Source of the DNA: Sediminibacterium roseum
GTDB lineage: Bacteria; Bacteroidota; Bacteroidia; Chitinophagales; Chitinophagaceae
Direction: 5' to 3'
NCBI RefSeq assembly: GCF_009939005.1
Contig: NZ_JAACJS010000011.1
Coordinates: forward strand, 400,096 to 464,095
Length of the DNA stretch: 64,000 bases
How positions within the stretch are numbered: the stretch's first letter is position 1; every line of letters starts with the position of its first letter. Below are positions 1-8,877 of the stretch, piece by piece. The notes under the pieces are model-generated. The model made no database searches. It worked only from the letters and a program-made list of their open reading frames with translations, and was not told where the DNA came from. The position numbers were made by a program, and so were the translations under genes.

Positions 1-2353
1 AATCACCGATCGCGCCGTAAGCATAGTGATTGAATGAGTTCATGCCCGGTGTTTGAAAAGTTCCGTTTGGCTTGATGCCATCCCAGCGCTCCCATATGGT
101 AGTGGCGCCCATTTTTACCGGGTATAACCAGGAAGGATAAGTTTCCTGCAGCAATAATTTATACGCCACATCTGTAAAGCCAAAACGTGTTAACACATGG
201 CAGAGATAAGGCGTTCCAAGAAATCCTGTAGTGAGGTGGTTGCCGTATGATTTGATGTTGTCGACCAAACGCTGTGCAGCCTGTTGTCGCAATCCTTCCG
301 GAAGCATATCAAAGTTCAGTGCAAGCACCAATGCAGTTTGTGTACCCGATACCAATCTGCCGCCCGCGGTCATGTATTCGTTGATGAAAGCGTCTTTGAT
401 CCTTTTCAATAACAGTTCATAGGTTTTTACATCTTCTGTCCTGTTCAACACTTTCGCTGCATTGATGAGCAGTTGTGTTGAGTTGGCATAAAAACATTGG
501 GCGATCAGGTGTTTGTCTGTAACGGCCGCGCGCCCATCGTTGTCATCGTCGGGGCGATAGAAGAGCCAGTCGCCAAAATGGGAGCCGGTGTTCCAAAGGT
601 CATTTTTGCTCACACCGGTGATGTAATTCACCCATGCTTGCATACTCGGGTATTGATCCTCCAGTATTTTTTTATCACCGTAAGCGAGGTACATGTTCCA
701 GGGAATGATGTTTGCAACATCCGCCCATCCTGCAGAACCTGCCGCTCCTTTTCCCAATACATTGGGGATCACATGCGGAACGCTTCCGTTTTCCAGTTGA
801 TCCGCCGCCACGTCTTTCAGCCATTTCACAAAAAAATTGTGTACGTCCATGTTGAACGATGCGGTGCGCGAGAAAACCTGTGCATCGCCGGTCCATCCCA
901 ACCGTTCATCGCGTTGCGGGCAATCGGTTGGGACGTCAATAAAGTTCCCCTTTTGCCCCCACCTGATGTTTCCTTGCAATCGGTTTACCAAATTGCTTGA
1001 AGACGTAAATGTTCCAGTGTTCGCCATATCGGAATGAAACCCGATCAATTTAAAATCGCCAGGATTGATATCGCCCGGGTATCCTTCGATGCGGATGTAC
1101 CTGAAGCCGTGCCAGGTAAAATGCGGCTGTAATATTTCTGTTTCGCCGCCCTTTAAAATATAAACATCCTGTGCTTTTGCTGCGCGCAGGTTTTCTGTAT
1201 AAAAATTCCCTGCCTTGTCTAAAACTTCCGCGTGTGATATGATGATCTTGTCGCCGGCCTTGCCTTTGCCCTTAAGCTTAAAGGCAACCCAGCCAACTGC
1301 GTTGACCCTGAAATCAATCACCGTTTCACCTTTTGGTGTTTTTAAAACCTCGGCTACACCAATCGTATCAATTGGCCGCACCGGTTCATTGTAAGTGGCG
1401 ATGAGTGTTTTCATATCGCCGTTTACAAGGCTCACACCATCCCATTTTGAATCATCGTAATTCGCGAGCGACCAGCCCTGTTTTTCCAATCGCCTGTCTG
1501 TGAATTCTCCATTGTATATTTCTGAAGAACGGATCGCACCGGTTGATGATTTCCAGCTTTCGTCGGTAATGATCCTTTCTGTGCTGCCATCGTTGTAAGA
1601 GATTTCAATCTGCATCAGCAATGCAATGTCTTTTCCGTACACATTCTGTTGCCCGGAAAACCCTATAAACCCGCGGTACCAGCCGTTTGCCAGCGTTACA
1701 CCGATCGCGTTTGTTCCGTTCACAAGAAGCTTTGTAACGTCGTACACCTGGTATTGCAGGCGTTTGTTGTAGGATGTCCATCCCGGTGTGAAATAGGCAT
1801 CTCCCACCCGCTGCCCGTTGATTTGTGCCTCGTACATGCCGTGCGCCGTGATGTATGCTGTTGCCGATGCAATTCTTTTATTGGTTGTAAACGTCTTTCG
1901 CAGCAACGGGCTCGGGCGCGTACTATCCTCCGTAAATCCGGGCCCTATCCATTTCGCTTTCCAGTCGCCTGTATTCAGGAATGCCATCTGGAAAAAAGCG
2001 GTGTCACTTTTCGATGGTGCGGTGCCGTTGTTGTCCCAAACCTGAACGATCCATTTGTATCTCTTCCCGCTTTCCAGCGTCGAACCTGCGTAGGGAACAT
2101 AAACAGATTGCGACGAACTGGTCTTTCCCGAATGCCAGGCGATCTTTTTATCGGGCGAAAAAACAGTTATGTCGTAAGCCGTCTGCATCGTGTTTCTTTT
2201 TGCGCCCGATAATTGCCAGCTGAAGCGCGGCGTTACCGCATCAACGCCAAGCGGGTTCACCGCATTTTCTGTACGCAACGCAAGAACAGCGGTTTGCGCA
2301 AAAGCAAAATGCGCGACGCATACCGGGAGCAAGACCAAAACTGTTTTTTTCAT
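1..2353 (-). CDS. GH78 alpha-L-rhamnosidase, partial (C-terminus beyond window)
   Basis: Removes terminal alpha-L-rhamnose, probably in the periplasm or at the cell surface. I translated it by hand from the ATG at 2351-2353, because the frame has no stop inside the window. It starts with a Sec signal peptide (MKKTVLVLLPVCVAHFAFAQ). The GH78 N-terminal signature follows (LRTENAVNPLGVDAVTPRFS). The catalytic-domain hallmark DCPQRDERLGWTGDAQ lies near residues 470-485 and carries the conserved acidic residues. A GATTIWERWDG stretch near the left edge matches the (alpha/alpha)6 barrel. About 784 codons are visible, and roughly 100-150 more would be usual for the family. It is last in a run with the acetylesterase (25 bp upstream) and the isomerase-like gene. 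The family call is firm. Linkage specificity cannot be read from sequence. Confidence 0.93.
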   Translation of the reverse strand, partial: MKKTVLVLLPVCVAHFAFAQTAVLALRTENAVNPLGVDAVTPRFSWQLSGAKRNTMQTAYDITVFSPDKKIAWHSGKTSSSQSVYVPYAGSTLESGKRYKWIVQVWDNNGTAPSKSDTAFFQMAFLNTGDWKAKWIGPGFTEDSTRPSPLLRKTFTTNKRIASATAYITAHGMYEAQINGQRVGDAYFTPGWTSYNKRLQYQVYDVTKLLVNGTNAIGVTLANGWYRGFIGFSGQQNVYGKDIALLMQIEISYNDGSTERIITDESWKSSTGAIRSSEIYNGEFTDRRLEKQGWSLANYDDSKWDGVSLVNGDMKTLIATYNEPVRPIDTIGVAEVLKTPKGETVIDFRVNAVGWVAFKLKGKGKAGDKIIISHAEVLDKAGNFYTENLRAAKAQDVYILKGGETEILQPHFTWHGFRYIRIEGYPGDINPGDFKLIGFHSDMANTGTFTSSSNLVNRLQGNIRWGQKGNFIDVPTDCPQRDERLGWTGDAQVFSRTASFNMDVHNFFVKWLKDVAADQLENGSVPHVIPNVLGKGAAGSAGWADVANIIPWNMYLAYGDKKILEDQYPSMQAWVNYITGVSKNDLWNTGSHFGDWLFYRPDDDNDGRAAVTDKHLIAQCFYANSTQLLINAAKVLNRTEDVKTYELLLKRIKDAFINEYMTAGGRLVSGTQTALVLALNFDMLPEGLRQQAAQRLVDNIKSYGNHLTTGFLGTPYLCHVLTRFGFTDVAYKLLLQETYPSWLYPVKMGATTIWERWDGIKPNGTFQTPGMNSFNHYAYGAIGD

Positions 2354-2378
2354 GGTTGTGAATTGTGGTGTATGATGA

Positions 2379-4343
2379 TCACTTACCCGTGATCCTGTAT
2401 TTGCGCAGGTCCGTAATACCGCTCCACTTGTCTGTACGGAATGGCACGGCGGGAAATTTTTCAAGGTTGTAAAGGTTTGCATCACCTGCAAAATCGGACC
2501 ATGCATAGCGAACGGCAACCGGACCGTTTACACCGGCTGCGCTCACAACAATATGCTCGCCCTCTATCATTGCGGTTGCAGGTATGAATTTTTTATCTGT
2601 GCCTGCGATCGCAAATCCTTTTACCCATCCTCCGGGGTCGGTGGTGATCAGCCCGCCGCCTTTGTGATCAAAATCGATTATCGCTTTGTTTCCTTCAATT
2701 CTCATCGACTTGAAAACAGGCCCGCTGAATTCGTTTGATCGTTTGTACGTCTTGTTCAATGCAACGGCAGCAAGCCTTTTACCAACCTCCTGTTTGTTGC
2801 GTGGATGAATGTCTTTGGGCTCACCGATGTCTGTTGTAACAACCATTCCTGTATTGGGAACCGATAAACTAAGCGCCTGCGCCTCGCGCAGTTCGGCCCA
2901 TTCACTTCCTTTCTCAACGGTTCCACCGTTTGCATTGAAGCTGGAGAGCTGAACGAAATAAAAAGGGAAATCGCCCTGTTTCCAACGGCTGCGCCAATCA
3001 CCGATCATCAATGGAAAAGCGGTACGGTATTGGTATGCGCGGCCTGCGTTACTCTCGCCCTGGTACCAGATGGCGCCTTTGATGGCGTATGGGATCAGGG
3101 GATTGATCATTGCATTGTACAAAAGCGTTGGATAACTGTTGGGATCAACTGCATTGCTTTGTATCACCGATTCTACACGGTATTGCCAGTCGCCTGCGAG
3201 TGGCAATGATGACCCTGCAAAGATCATTTTTACATCGCCCGGCTCACCGTATATACCGCCACCGCCACCGGTATCGTCGATGCGGATGGCGATCACATTC
3301 TTTCCATCGCGTAAAGTACCCTGCGGAATCGTGTAAAGGCGTTTCAGGTTGTACCCTTTTGTAGAACCAACCAGTACGCCGTTGATATAGGTTTCATCGT
3401 TGTCATCGATCATGCCCAACAGCAGGTCGGCATTGCCCTTATGCATCGAGGGGTCGATATGGAATTCCCTGCGCAGCCATACAACGCCATCCACATTCTG
3501 CAGCGATTGCGTTTCCCATAACCCCGGCACTTTCATGTGTTGCCAGCCGGTGGCGTCGAATGAGGCTTCCTTCCATTTTTTCACTTCGCCTGCAGATGGC
3601 AAACCACCCTGCGTTCCGGTAAGTTTATCAAGCGTTTCCTGCCTGCGTACGGCGGCGATGGAATCCAGGTTCAACACCGGGAAACCCGCCATTATTTCCC
3701 TGAACTCGTTGTTTTGCTGCAGTGCCTCGCGGCTTGTCCAGGTTTCAACGTTTGTTCCGCCCCATGTACTGTTGATCAGCCCGATGGGCACATGCAATTC
3801 TTCGTGGAGACGTTTTGCGAAAAAATATCCCACCGCTGTGAAGTTGCCAACGGTGGCGGGTGTTGCGGCCTGCCAGCCGTTGCCGGTAGCGAGGTCCTGC
3901 AGCGGCGAGCCCGCAGCGGTAAGGGCGATCTTCGTGTGACGGATCATCGGAAGATCCGCCGCGGCCATTTCTTCCGCGTAGTTGTTTGCGTTGTTCACGG
4001 TCCACTCCATGTTGGATTGCCCAGAACAGAGCCACACATCACCCACTAAAACATTGTTATAGGTGATCGCGCTGTTGCCCTTAACATGCAGTTGAAACGG
4101 CCCGCCTTCTTTTTCCGGATCAAGATCAACGCGCCATTTGCCCGAAGCGTCGGCCTGGGTTGTTTTTGTTTGCAGGTTGAACTGCACAGCGATCTTCTCA
4201 CCTGCCCCCGCCCATCCCCATACAGGAACGGACACATTGCGCTGCAATACCATGCTGTCGGAAAATATTTTTGCTGTGCGCAATTGCGCAGACACAAACG
4301 TGAACGCAAAAACAGAAAAAGCGGCAAGCAATGTTTTTCTCAT
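2379..4343 (-). CDS. Sialate O-acetylesterase-type (SASA/SGNH) esterase with inserted beta-sandwich
   Basis: Probably a secreted carbohydrate acetylesterase that removes O-acetyl groups from pectic or similar glycans. The protein has 654 residues and a signal peptide ending near AFTFVSAQ. The nucleophile elbow GQSNM (Ser110) lies in the sequence DVWLCSGQSNMEW. Block YQGESN follows further on. The late motif DIGEPKDIHPRNKQEVGKRLA supplies the Asp/His pair. Between them (about residues 240-380) is a jelly-roll region (VVWLRREFHID...) like a GH2 sugar-binding fold, as usual for this family. It sits between a GH78 rhamnosidase and an isomerase-like gene on the same strand, which suggests it prepares acetylated rhamnose-containing oligosaccharides for GH78. 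Sialic acid itself is unlikely to be the substrate, since no sialidase or nan gene is visible. Confidence 0.9.
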   Translation of the reverse strand: MRKTLLAAFSVFAFTFVSAQLRTAKIFSDSMVLQRNVSVPVWGWAGAGEKIAVQFNLQTKTTQADASGKWRVDLDPEKEGGPFQLHVKGNSAITYNNVLVGDVWLCSGQSNMEWTVNNANNYAEEMAAADLPMIRHTKIALTAAGSPLQDLATGNGWQAATPATVGNFTAVGYFFAKRLHEELHVPIGLINSTWGGTNVETWTSREALQQNNEFREIMAGFPVLNLDSIAAVRRQETLDKLTGTQGGLPSAGEVKKWKEASFDATGWQHMKVPGLWETQSLQNVDGVVWLRREFHIDPSMHKGNADLLLGMIDDNDETYINGVLVGSTKGYNLKRLYTIPQGTLRDGKNVIAIRIDDTGGGGGIYGEPGDVKMIFAGSSLPLAGDWQYRVESVIQSNAVDPNSYPTLLYNAMINPLIPYAIKGAIWYQGESNAGRAYQYRTAFPLMIGDWRSRWKQGDFPFYFVQLSSFNANGGTVEKGSEWAELREAQALSLSVPNTGMVVTTDIGEPKDIHPRNKQEVGKRLAAVALNKTYKRSNEFSGPVFKSMRIEGNKAIIDFDHKGGGLITTDPGGWVKGFAIAGTDKKFIPATAMIEGEHIVVSAAGVNGPVAVRYAWSDFAGDANLYNLEKFPAVPFRTDKWSGITDLRKYRITGK

Positions 4344-4355
4344 GTGGATGGAGCG

Positions 4356-4382
4356 AAGCTTTAAGCCGTAGGCCGCAAGCTT
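4356..4382. repeat. Small GC-rich hairpin repeat between isomerase-like and acetylesterase genes
   Basis: Perfect AAGCTT arms at 4356-4361 and 4377-4382 enclose a GC-rich core with GCC/GGC pairing. A run of seven T follows on the plus strand. It lies in a 96 bp gap inside the minus-strand run. It resembles the short AGCTTGCGGC-type palindromes scattered through Bacteroidota genomes, which is recollection and not a search. It could be an RNA stabiliser or attenuator within the operon. Confidence 0.4.
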
Positions 4383-4439
4383 TTTTTATTTTGTAAAAAA
4401 TGCGTTGGTTGAATGGCAGGCGCCCATCGTTTACGTGTA

Positions 4440-5360
4440 CTAGAAAGCATCTGCTTCCCGGTAGGCCCTGATCAAAGCTGCTTCACCGTCTTTACCCGGT
4501 TTGGCATTGCCATGCTCCATTCCGTAAACGCCGGTATAGCCTTTGTCTTTGATGTGTTTGAAAATGTTTTTATAATTCATTTCCCCTGTGCCCGGTTCTT
4601 TTCTTCCCGGGTTATCGCCGATCTGGAAGTATGCGATCTCATCCCATGCCTTGTTGATATTGGCAATGATGTTTCCTTCATTGCGCTGCATGTGGTACAT
4701 ATCGAAAAGTATTTTGCAAGACGGACTGCCAACTGCCTTACAGATGGCGTAGGTTTGGTCTGAATGGCGCAGGAAAAGATCCGGCGTATCGCTCAACGGT
4801 TCCATCACCATCACCAGTTTATGGGGTTCCATGATCTCCGCACCGCGTTTCATGAACTCGATCACATTGGCGGTCTGGAAGCCTTCCGGTAAACTCCTGT
4901 CGTAGTTACCCGGCACAACCGTGATCCATTTTGCATTGCATCGTTTGGCAACTTCTACAGAATCTTTGCAATATTGGATGAACTTGTCTTTCCATTCTTT
5001 GCTGCCCGATGTCATGGAAGTTTTTACCGGCCAGGTATCGAACTGGTTTACAAACACACCCATTGTCATGCCCAGCTGCGCCAGTGTATCCCCGATCTTT
5101 TTCTGCATTTCCGGTGTCCGGCCCATCATGCCATTGTCTTCGATGGAACGGAACCCCATGCTGTGCGCGAACTTGATCTGGTCGATAAAATCGGGGCCTG
5201 CATGATTTTTGAACATCCCGTCGTGGATCCCGTAATTGCATTGGAAAGGTTTGTTATCATCCGGCAACTCCCCTTTTTTTTCGTTGGCGAAACCGGTTGA
5301 AGCAGCGAGCAAAGCCCCCCCGGTGAGTAAACCTTGCTGCATAAATTTTCTTCTTTGCAT
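4440..5360 (-). CDS. Sugar phosphate isomerase/epimerase-like TIM barrel (hydroxypyruvate isomerase-like, AP_endonuc_2)
   Basis: A xylose-isomerase-like TIM barrel protein with a twin-arginine-like leader, so probably exported. I chose the ATG at 5360 because it begins a coherent leader, MQRRKFMQQGLLTGGALLAA, followed by STGFA. The frame stays open 34 codons further upstream, but that part overlaps the divergent apbE start. The barrel includes GFRSIEDNGMMGRTP, WITVVPGNYD, VMVMEPLSD, ILFDMYHMQRNEGN and YGMEHGNAKPG, which matches the metal-binding Glu/Asp/His/Glu pattern of hydroxypyruvate isomerase-like proteins. Exported AP_endonuc_2 proteins often travel with Gfo/Idh and DUF1080 proteins, and some such members act on 3-keto-glycosides. 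Both of those families occur nearby. The exact reaction is unknown. Confidence 0.85.
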   Translation of the reverse strand: MQRRKFMQQGLLTGGALLAASTGFANEKKGELPDDNKPFQCNYGIHDGMFKNHAGPDFIDQIKFAHSMGFRSIEDNGMMGRTPEMQKKIGDTLAQLGMTMGVFVNQFDTWPVKTSMTSGSKEWKDKFIQYCKDSVEVAKRCNAKWITVVPGNYDRSLPEGFQTANVIEFMKRGAEIMEPHKLVMVMEPLSDTPDLFLRHSDQTYAICKAVGSPSCKILFDMYHMQRNEGNIIANINKAWDEIAYFQIGDNPGRKEPGTGEMNYKNIFKHIKDKGYTGVYGMEHGNAKPGKDGEAALIRAYREADAF

Positions 5361-6417
5361 GAGCAGTATTTTGTTGCTTAAATTTACTGGAAAACACCTT
5401 ATAAAAACAGAAACTTTGCCCAGATCGCTGATTTGTTTTTTATTCCCGTTACTAACGGCCATTAGTACCCAAAGCCAGGAGAAAAAATTTCATTTTTCCG
5501 CGCAGAAAATGGGATCGCCGTTTAACATCATCCTTGTTTCGGGCGATTCGCTGAAAGCCGCAGCCGTTGCGGAAAAATGTTTCGCCCTGGTTGATTCGTT
5601 CAATCTTATCTACAGCGATTACGATACTGCGAGCGAGCTCAGCAAGATCAACCGCCTGGCAGGCGCAGGCGAGGTCCGTGCCTCTGCGGCATTGTGGGAG
5701 ATACTGGTTCGTTCGCGCGCCGCATGGCAAAAAAGCAAGGGTGCATTCGACATCACCGTTGGGCCGCTCGCCCGGTTGTGGCGGAAAACGAGAAAAGAAA
5801 AAACCTTCCCTTCCGCGGAAACAGTCAACACCGCAAGGGCGCTAACCGGTTTTAAACGTTTAGAAATGCATGATGCCACACACACGGTAGCGCTTCCCGT
5901 AAAAGGAATGGCGCTCGACCTGGGGGGCATCGCCAAAGGATACGTTGCACAGAAGGTACTCGGCTTGATCTCTGCCATGGGTTTTACCATGGCATTGGTT
6001 GATGCAGGCGGGGATATGGTGATGAGCGGCGCGCCACCGGGTTCTGGCGGGTGGACGGTTGGCGTGAACATTCCCGAAACAACCGACAGGCTCCTGCCGC
6101 GCCGGCTCCTGCTTTCCAACAAAGCCGTTGCCACATCGGGCGATGCTTACCAGTATGTTGAACACGATGGCATCAAATATTCCCACATCATAGATCCCCG
6201 CACGGGATACGGGATCGCATCGCAACGCAATGTAACCGTGATCGCCGGCAACGGCGCCGATGCCGACTGGCTTGCCACCGCCTGCAGTATCCTGCCCGTG
6301 GAACAAAGCAAAAAACTGGCATCTGCCCTGCACGCCGACCTCCTGATCACAGAATTAAAAGAAGGGAAGATCATTTACCATTCAACCACCGGCTTCGCGA
6401 AGTACTGGAAACACTAA
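5359..6417 (+). CDS. apbE: FAD:protein FMN transferase (ApbE family)
   Basis: Covalently attaches FMN from FAD to Thr/Ser of target flavoproteins, normally on the periplasmic side. Family blocks seen are DLGGIAKGYVAQKV, DAGGDMVMSG, AVATSGDAYQYV and the C-terminal HIIDPRTGYG, all diagnostic. The start is uncertain. The ATG at 5359 shares the CATG of the divergent isomerase-like start. A TTG at 5416 would begin a compact leader (LPRSLICFLFPLLTAISTQS) and would free space for promoters. It is first in a plus-strand run with an FGE-fold protein (64 bp gap) and a Gfo/Idh protein. No obvious flavinylation target such as NqrB/C, RnfG or an FMN-binding domain is seen in the window, so its client protein is unknown. 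Confidence 0.92.
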   Translation: MSSILLLKFTGKHLIKTETLPRSLICFLFPLLTAISTQSQEKKFHFSAQKMGSPFNIILVSGDSLKAAAVAEKCFALVDSFNLIYSDYDTASELSKINRLAGAGEVRASAALWEILVRSRAAWQKSKGAFDITVGPLARLWRKTRKEKTFPSAETVNTARALTGFKRLEMHDATHTVALPVKGMALDLGGIAKGYVAQKVLGLISAMGFTMALVDAGGDMVMSGAPPGSGGWTVGVNIPETTDRLLPRRLLLSNKAVATSGDAYQYVEHDGIKYSHIIDPRTGYGIASQRNVTVIAGNGADADWLATACSILPVEQSKKLASALHADLLITELKEGKIIYHSTTGFAKYWKH

Positions 6418-6481
6418 AACGTTATCGTTGCCTGCAACCGTTTTTCCTGATTATTTACTTATCTTGACACACCCAAAAATC

Positions 6482-7435
6482 ATGCATGTGAAACGATTGG
6501 TTCTTTTGTTGTCTGCTTTTTATCTTTCAACGGATTGTTCTGCGCAAAATGGTTTTACCGAATACAGCCAGAATATACCGGGTTCTTCTTTGTCGTTTAA
6601 AATGGTGCCTGTTAAAAGCGGCAGCTTTACCATCGGGAGCCCTGCATCCGAAAAAAGCCACGCGGCAGACGAGGCCCCGCAAAAAAAGATCGAACTGTCT
6701 GCTTTCTGGATGGGCGCCCGTGAAGTGACTCGCGATGAATTTGATGTTTTTCTCAAAGACGAAACAACGAGCCAGAATGTAGACGTTGATGCCATCACGC
6801 GGCCAAGCCCGCAATACATCGACCTGAGTTATGGTATGGGTAAAGAAGGCGGCTTTCCTGCAAACAGCATGTCGCAGTACGGCGCGCTGATGTATTGCCG
6901 CTGGCTGTATGAAAAAACCGGCGTCTTCTTCCGTTTGCCCACAGAGGCCGAATGGGAATATGCATGCAGGGCCGGGAGCACCAGCGCTTATTTTTTTGGA
7001 GACGACAGTACGCAACTGGACAAATACGCATGGTATGCGAAGAACAGCAACGACAAATTCCAGAAAACAGGAACAAAATTGCCGAATGCCTGGGGTTTGT
7101 ATGATATGCTGGGCAATGTGATGGAATGGACGCTGGATCATTACGACGCTGCGCGGTATACAAAGATCGAAGCAAAAGATCCTGTAGTGGAAGCCAACCC
7201 GGTACGGTATCCGAAAACACTTCGTGGGGGCGGTTATGCATCAGCGGCTGCGGAGTTGAGGAGCGCGGAGCGCATCCCCTCGGACCCGGTATGGAACCGC
7301 CGCGATCCGCAGATCCCTAAAAGCAGGTGGTGGATCACCGATGCGCCTGCCGTGGGATTTCGTTTGGTGCGCCCGGCGCAGCAGCCATCAAAAGAGCAGG
7401 CAGAACAATTTTTCAAAAAATACCTGGATCAATAA
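6482..7435 (+). CDS. FGE/sulfatase-modifying-factor-fold secreted protein
   Basis: A secreted protein with the formylglycine-generating-enzyme fold. The start at 6482 begins a signal peptide (MHVKRLVLLLSAFYLSTDCS). A longer in-frame ATG at 6428 adds 18 residues with no signal character. Family blocks are FKMVPVKSGSFTIGSP, ARE-VTRDEF, RLPTEAEWEYACRAG, NAWGLYDMLGNVMEW, LRGGGY and PAVGFRLVRP. The region after LRGG, where true FGE enzymes carry their two active cysteines, reads YASAAAELRSAER and has none. It therefore probably does not make formylglycine. No sulfatase gene is in the window. It sits between apbE and a Gfo/Idh gene (17 bp before the latter) and may be a binding or scaffold protein of the same pathway. 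Confidence 0.88.
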   Translation: MHVKRLVLLLSAFYLSTDCSAQNGFTEYSQNIPGSSLSFKMVPVKSGSFTIGSPASEKSHAADEAPQKKIELSAFWMGAREVTRDEFDVFLKDETTSQNVDVDAITRPSPQYIDLSYGMGKEGGFPANSMSQYGALMYCRWLYEKTGVFFRLPTEAEWEYACRAGSTSAYFFGDDSTQLDKYAWYAKNSNDKFQKTGTKLPNAWGLYDMLGNVMEWTLDHYDAARYTKIEAKDPVVEANPVRYPKTLRGGGYASAAAELRSAERIPSDPVWNRRDPQIPKSRWWITDAPAVGFRLVRPAQQPSKEQAEQFFKKYLDQ

Positions 7436-7452
7436 CTTTTAAAAACAACCAT

Positions 7453-8793
7453 ATGCACAACGATGCTTCCAGCAACAACTCGCGCAGAGAATTTGTAAAA
7501 CAAAGCTCGCTTATCGCGGGCGGATTGATCGCCGCCCCGCTTTTATCGGGCGCAAACTTTTTTTCAGGTGCCGACGATGTGATCAAAGTAGCCGTCATCG
7601 GCTGCGGCGGCCGCGGCACAGGCGCTGCCATGCAGGCACTGCGCAGTAAACAGAACGTGAAAATTGTTGCGATGGTGGATGCTTTCCGCGACAACATCGA
7701 CAAATGTTACAACTCACTCACCAAAGAGGACAAATCCGATCCCAATGCCGTAAGCGTAAAAGCGCGTGTTGATGTTCCGGAAGAAAGGAAGTTCACCGGC
7801 TTCGACGGTTACATGAAAGCGATACCGCTGGCAGATGTTGTGATCCTTGCCACGCCGCCCGGTTTCCGGCCGATACATTTTGCGGAAGCCATCAAACAGA
7901 ACAAACACGTGTTCATGGAGAAGCCCGTGGCCACCGACCCCGCCGGTGTGCAAAGTGTACTGGCAACAGCGGCGCTTGCAAAACAGAAAAAACTAAACGT
8001 TGTCGTAGGATTGCAACGGCACTACCAAAACTCTTACCGCGAATTGTTCAAACGCAAAGACCTGATCGGCGACATTACTTCAGCGCAGGCCTGGTGGAAC
8101 AACGATGGCGTATGGGTTCGCCCGCGCAAACCGGAACAAACAGAAATGGAATACCAGATGCGCAACTGGTATTATTTCAACTGGCTTTGCGGCGATCATA
8201 TCACCGAACAGCACATACACAACCTGGATGTGATCAACTGGTTCAAAGGAAGCTACCCCGTGAAGGCACAGGGCCTCGGTGGACGGCAGGTTCGCAAGGG
8301 TAAAGACCATGGCGAAATCTTTGACCACCACTATGTTGAATTTGAATATGCCGACGGCTCATTGCTCAACAGCCAATGCCGCCACATACCCGGAACCATG
8401 AGCCGTGTAGACGAACTGCTTGTTGGAACAAAAGGAAAGATCCGCTGCGGCGCGGCCAACATCACCGATGCATCGGGCAAAGTGATCTACCAGTTTGATT
8501 TGAAGAATGGCGAACCGAACCCATACCAGACGGAGCACGACGAACTCTTTGCTGCCATCGCCAAAGGCGAATACAAGTTTGCGGATGCGGAGAACGGCGC
8601 GAAAAGTACCATGACCTCGATCCTGGGAAGAATGGCAACTTACAGCGGGCAGATTGTTGAGTGGGACAAAGCCATCAACTCAGGCATCAACATACAACCC
8701 AAAACCTATGCGTTTGATGCACCGCCGCCGGTGTTGCCGAATGCAGACGGGTTTTACAACATCGCAGTTCCGGGCGTAACAAAATATGTTTAA
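7453..8793 (+). CDS. Gfo/Idh/MocA-family oxidoreductase with Tat signal (copy 1)
   Basis: An exported NAD(P)-dependent sugar oxidoreductase of 446 residues. I placed the start at the ATG at 7453 because it precedes a twin-arginine leader (NSRREFVKQSSLIAGGLIAA). The upstream extension would overlap the FGE-fold gene. The Rossmann motif VAVIGCGGRGTG and the family Lys in HVFMEKPVAT are present, followed by the C-terminal alpha/beta domain with HITEQHIHNLDVINWF. Such Tat-exported proteins bring a tightly bound cofactor and oxidise or rearrange sugars in the periplasm. Several relatives form 3-keto-glycosides. Substrate here is unknown. It is the last gene of the plus-strand run and is followed by a hairpin at 8811-8857. 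Confidence 0.92.
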   Translation: MHNDASSNNSRREFVKQSSLIAGGLIAAPLLSGANFFSGADDVIKVAVIGCGGRGTGAAMQALRSKQNVKIVAMVDAFRDNIDKCYNSLTKEDKSDPNAVSVKARVDVPEERKFTGFDGYMKAIPLADVVILATPPGFRPIHFAEAIKQNKHVFMEKPVATDPAGVQSVLATAALAKQKKLNVVVGLQRHYQNSYRELFKRKDLIGDITSAQAWWNNDGVWVRPRKPEQTEMEYQMRNWYYFNWLCGDHITEQHIHNLDVINWFKGSYPVKAQGLGGRQVRKGKDHGEIFDHHYVEFEYADGSLLNSQCRHIPGTMSRVDELLVGTKGKIRCGAANITDASGKVIYQFDLKNGEPNPYQTEHDELFAAIAKGEYKFADAENGAKSTMTSILGRMATYSGQIVEWDKAINSGINIQPKTYAFDAPPPVLPNADGFYNIAVPGVTKYV

Positions 8794-8810
8794 TTGAATT
8801 TGGGATCCGC

Positions 8811-8857
8811 AATGGGAAATTTTGAACCAAGGTATAATGGTTTCAAAATTTCCCATT
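8811..8857. terminator. Bidirectional hairpin terminator between convergent genes
   Basis: Long inverted repeat with left arm at 8811-8829 (AATGGGAAATTTTGAACCA) and right arm at 8838-8857. The arms pair throughout except for one bulged base, with an 8-base loop. Outer TTTGGG/CCCAAA segments can extend the stem. It lies 17 bp after the Gfo/Idh stop and 20 bp before the end of the convergent DUF2264 gene, so it can serve both strands. Confidence 0.85.
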
Positions 8858-8877
8858 CCCAAAAATGCTGCAGTCTT

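Noticed and set aside
497..1000. 167-codon plus-strand frame and others over 1-2350
   Set aside because: Antisense to the GH78 gene, whose minus frame carries continuous family motifs. The plus frames have no domain or leader.
6428..6481. Extended N-terminus of the FGE-fold gene
   Set aside because: Adds 18 residues ahead of a clear signal peptide that begins at 6482.
6482..7435. Sulfatase maturation activity as evidence for a sulfated-polysaccharide locus
   Set aside because: The cysteine pair is missing and no sulfatase gene was seen, so the fold alone is not evidence for sulfated substrates.
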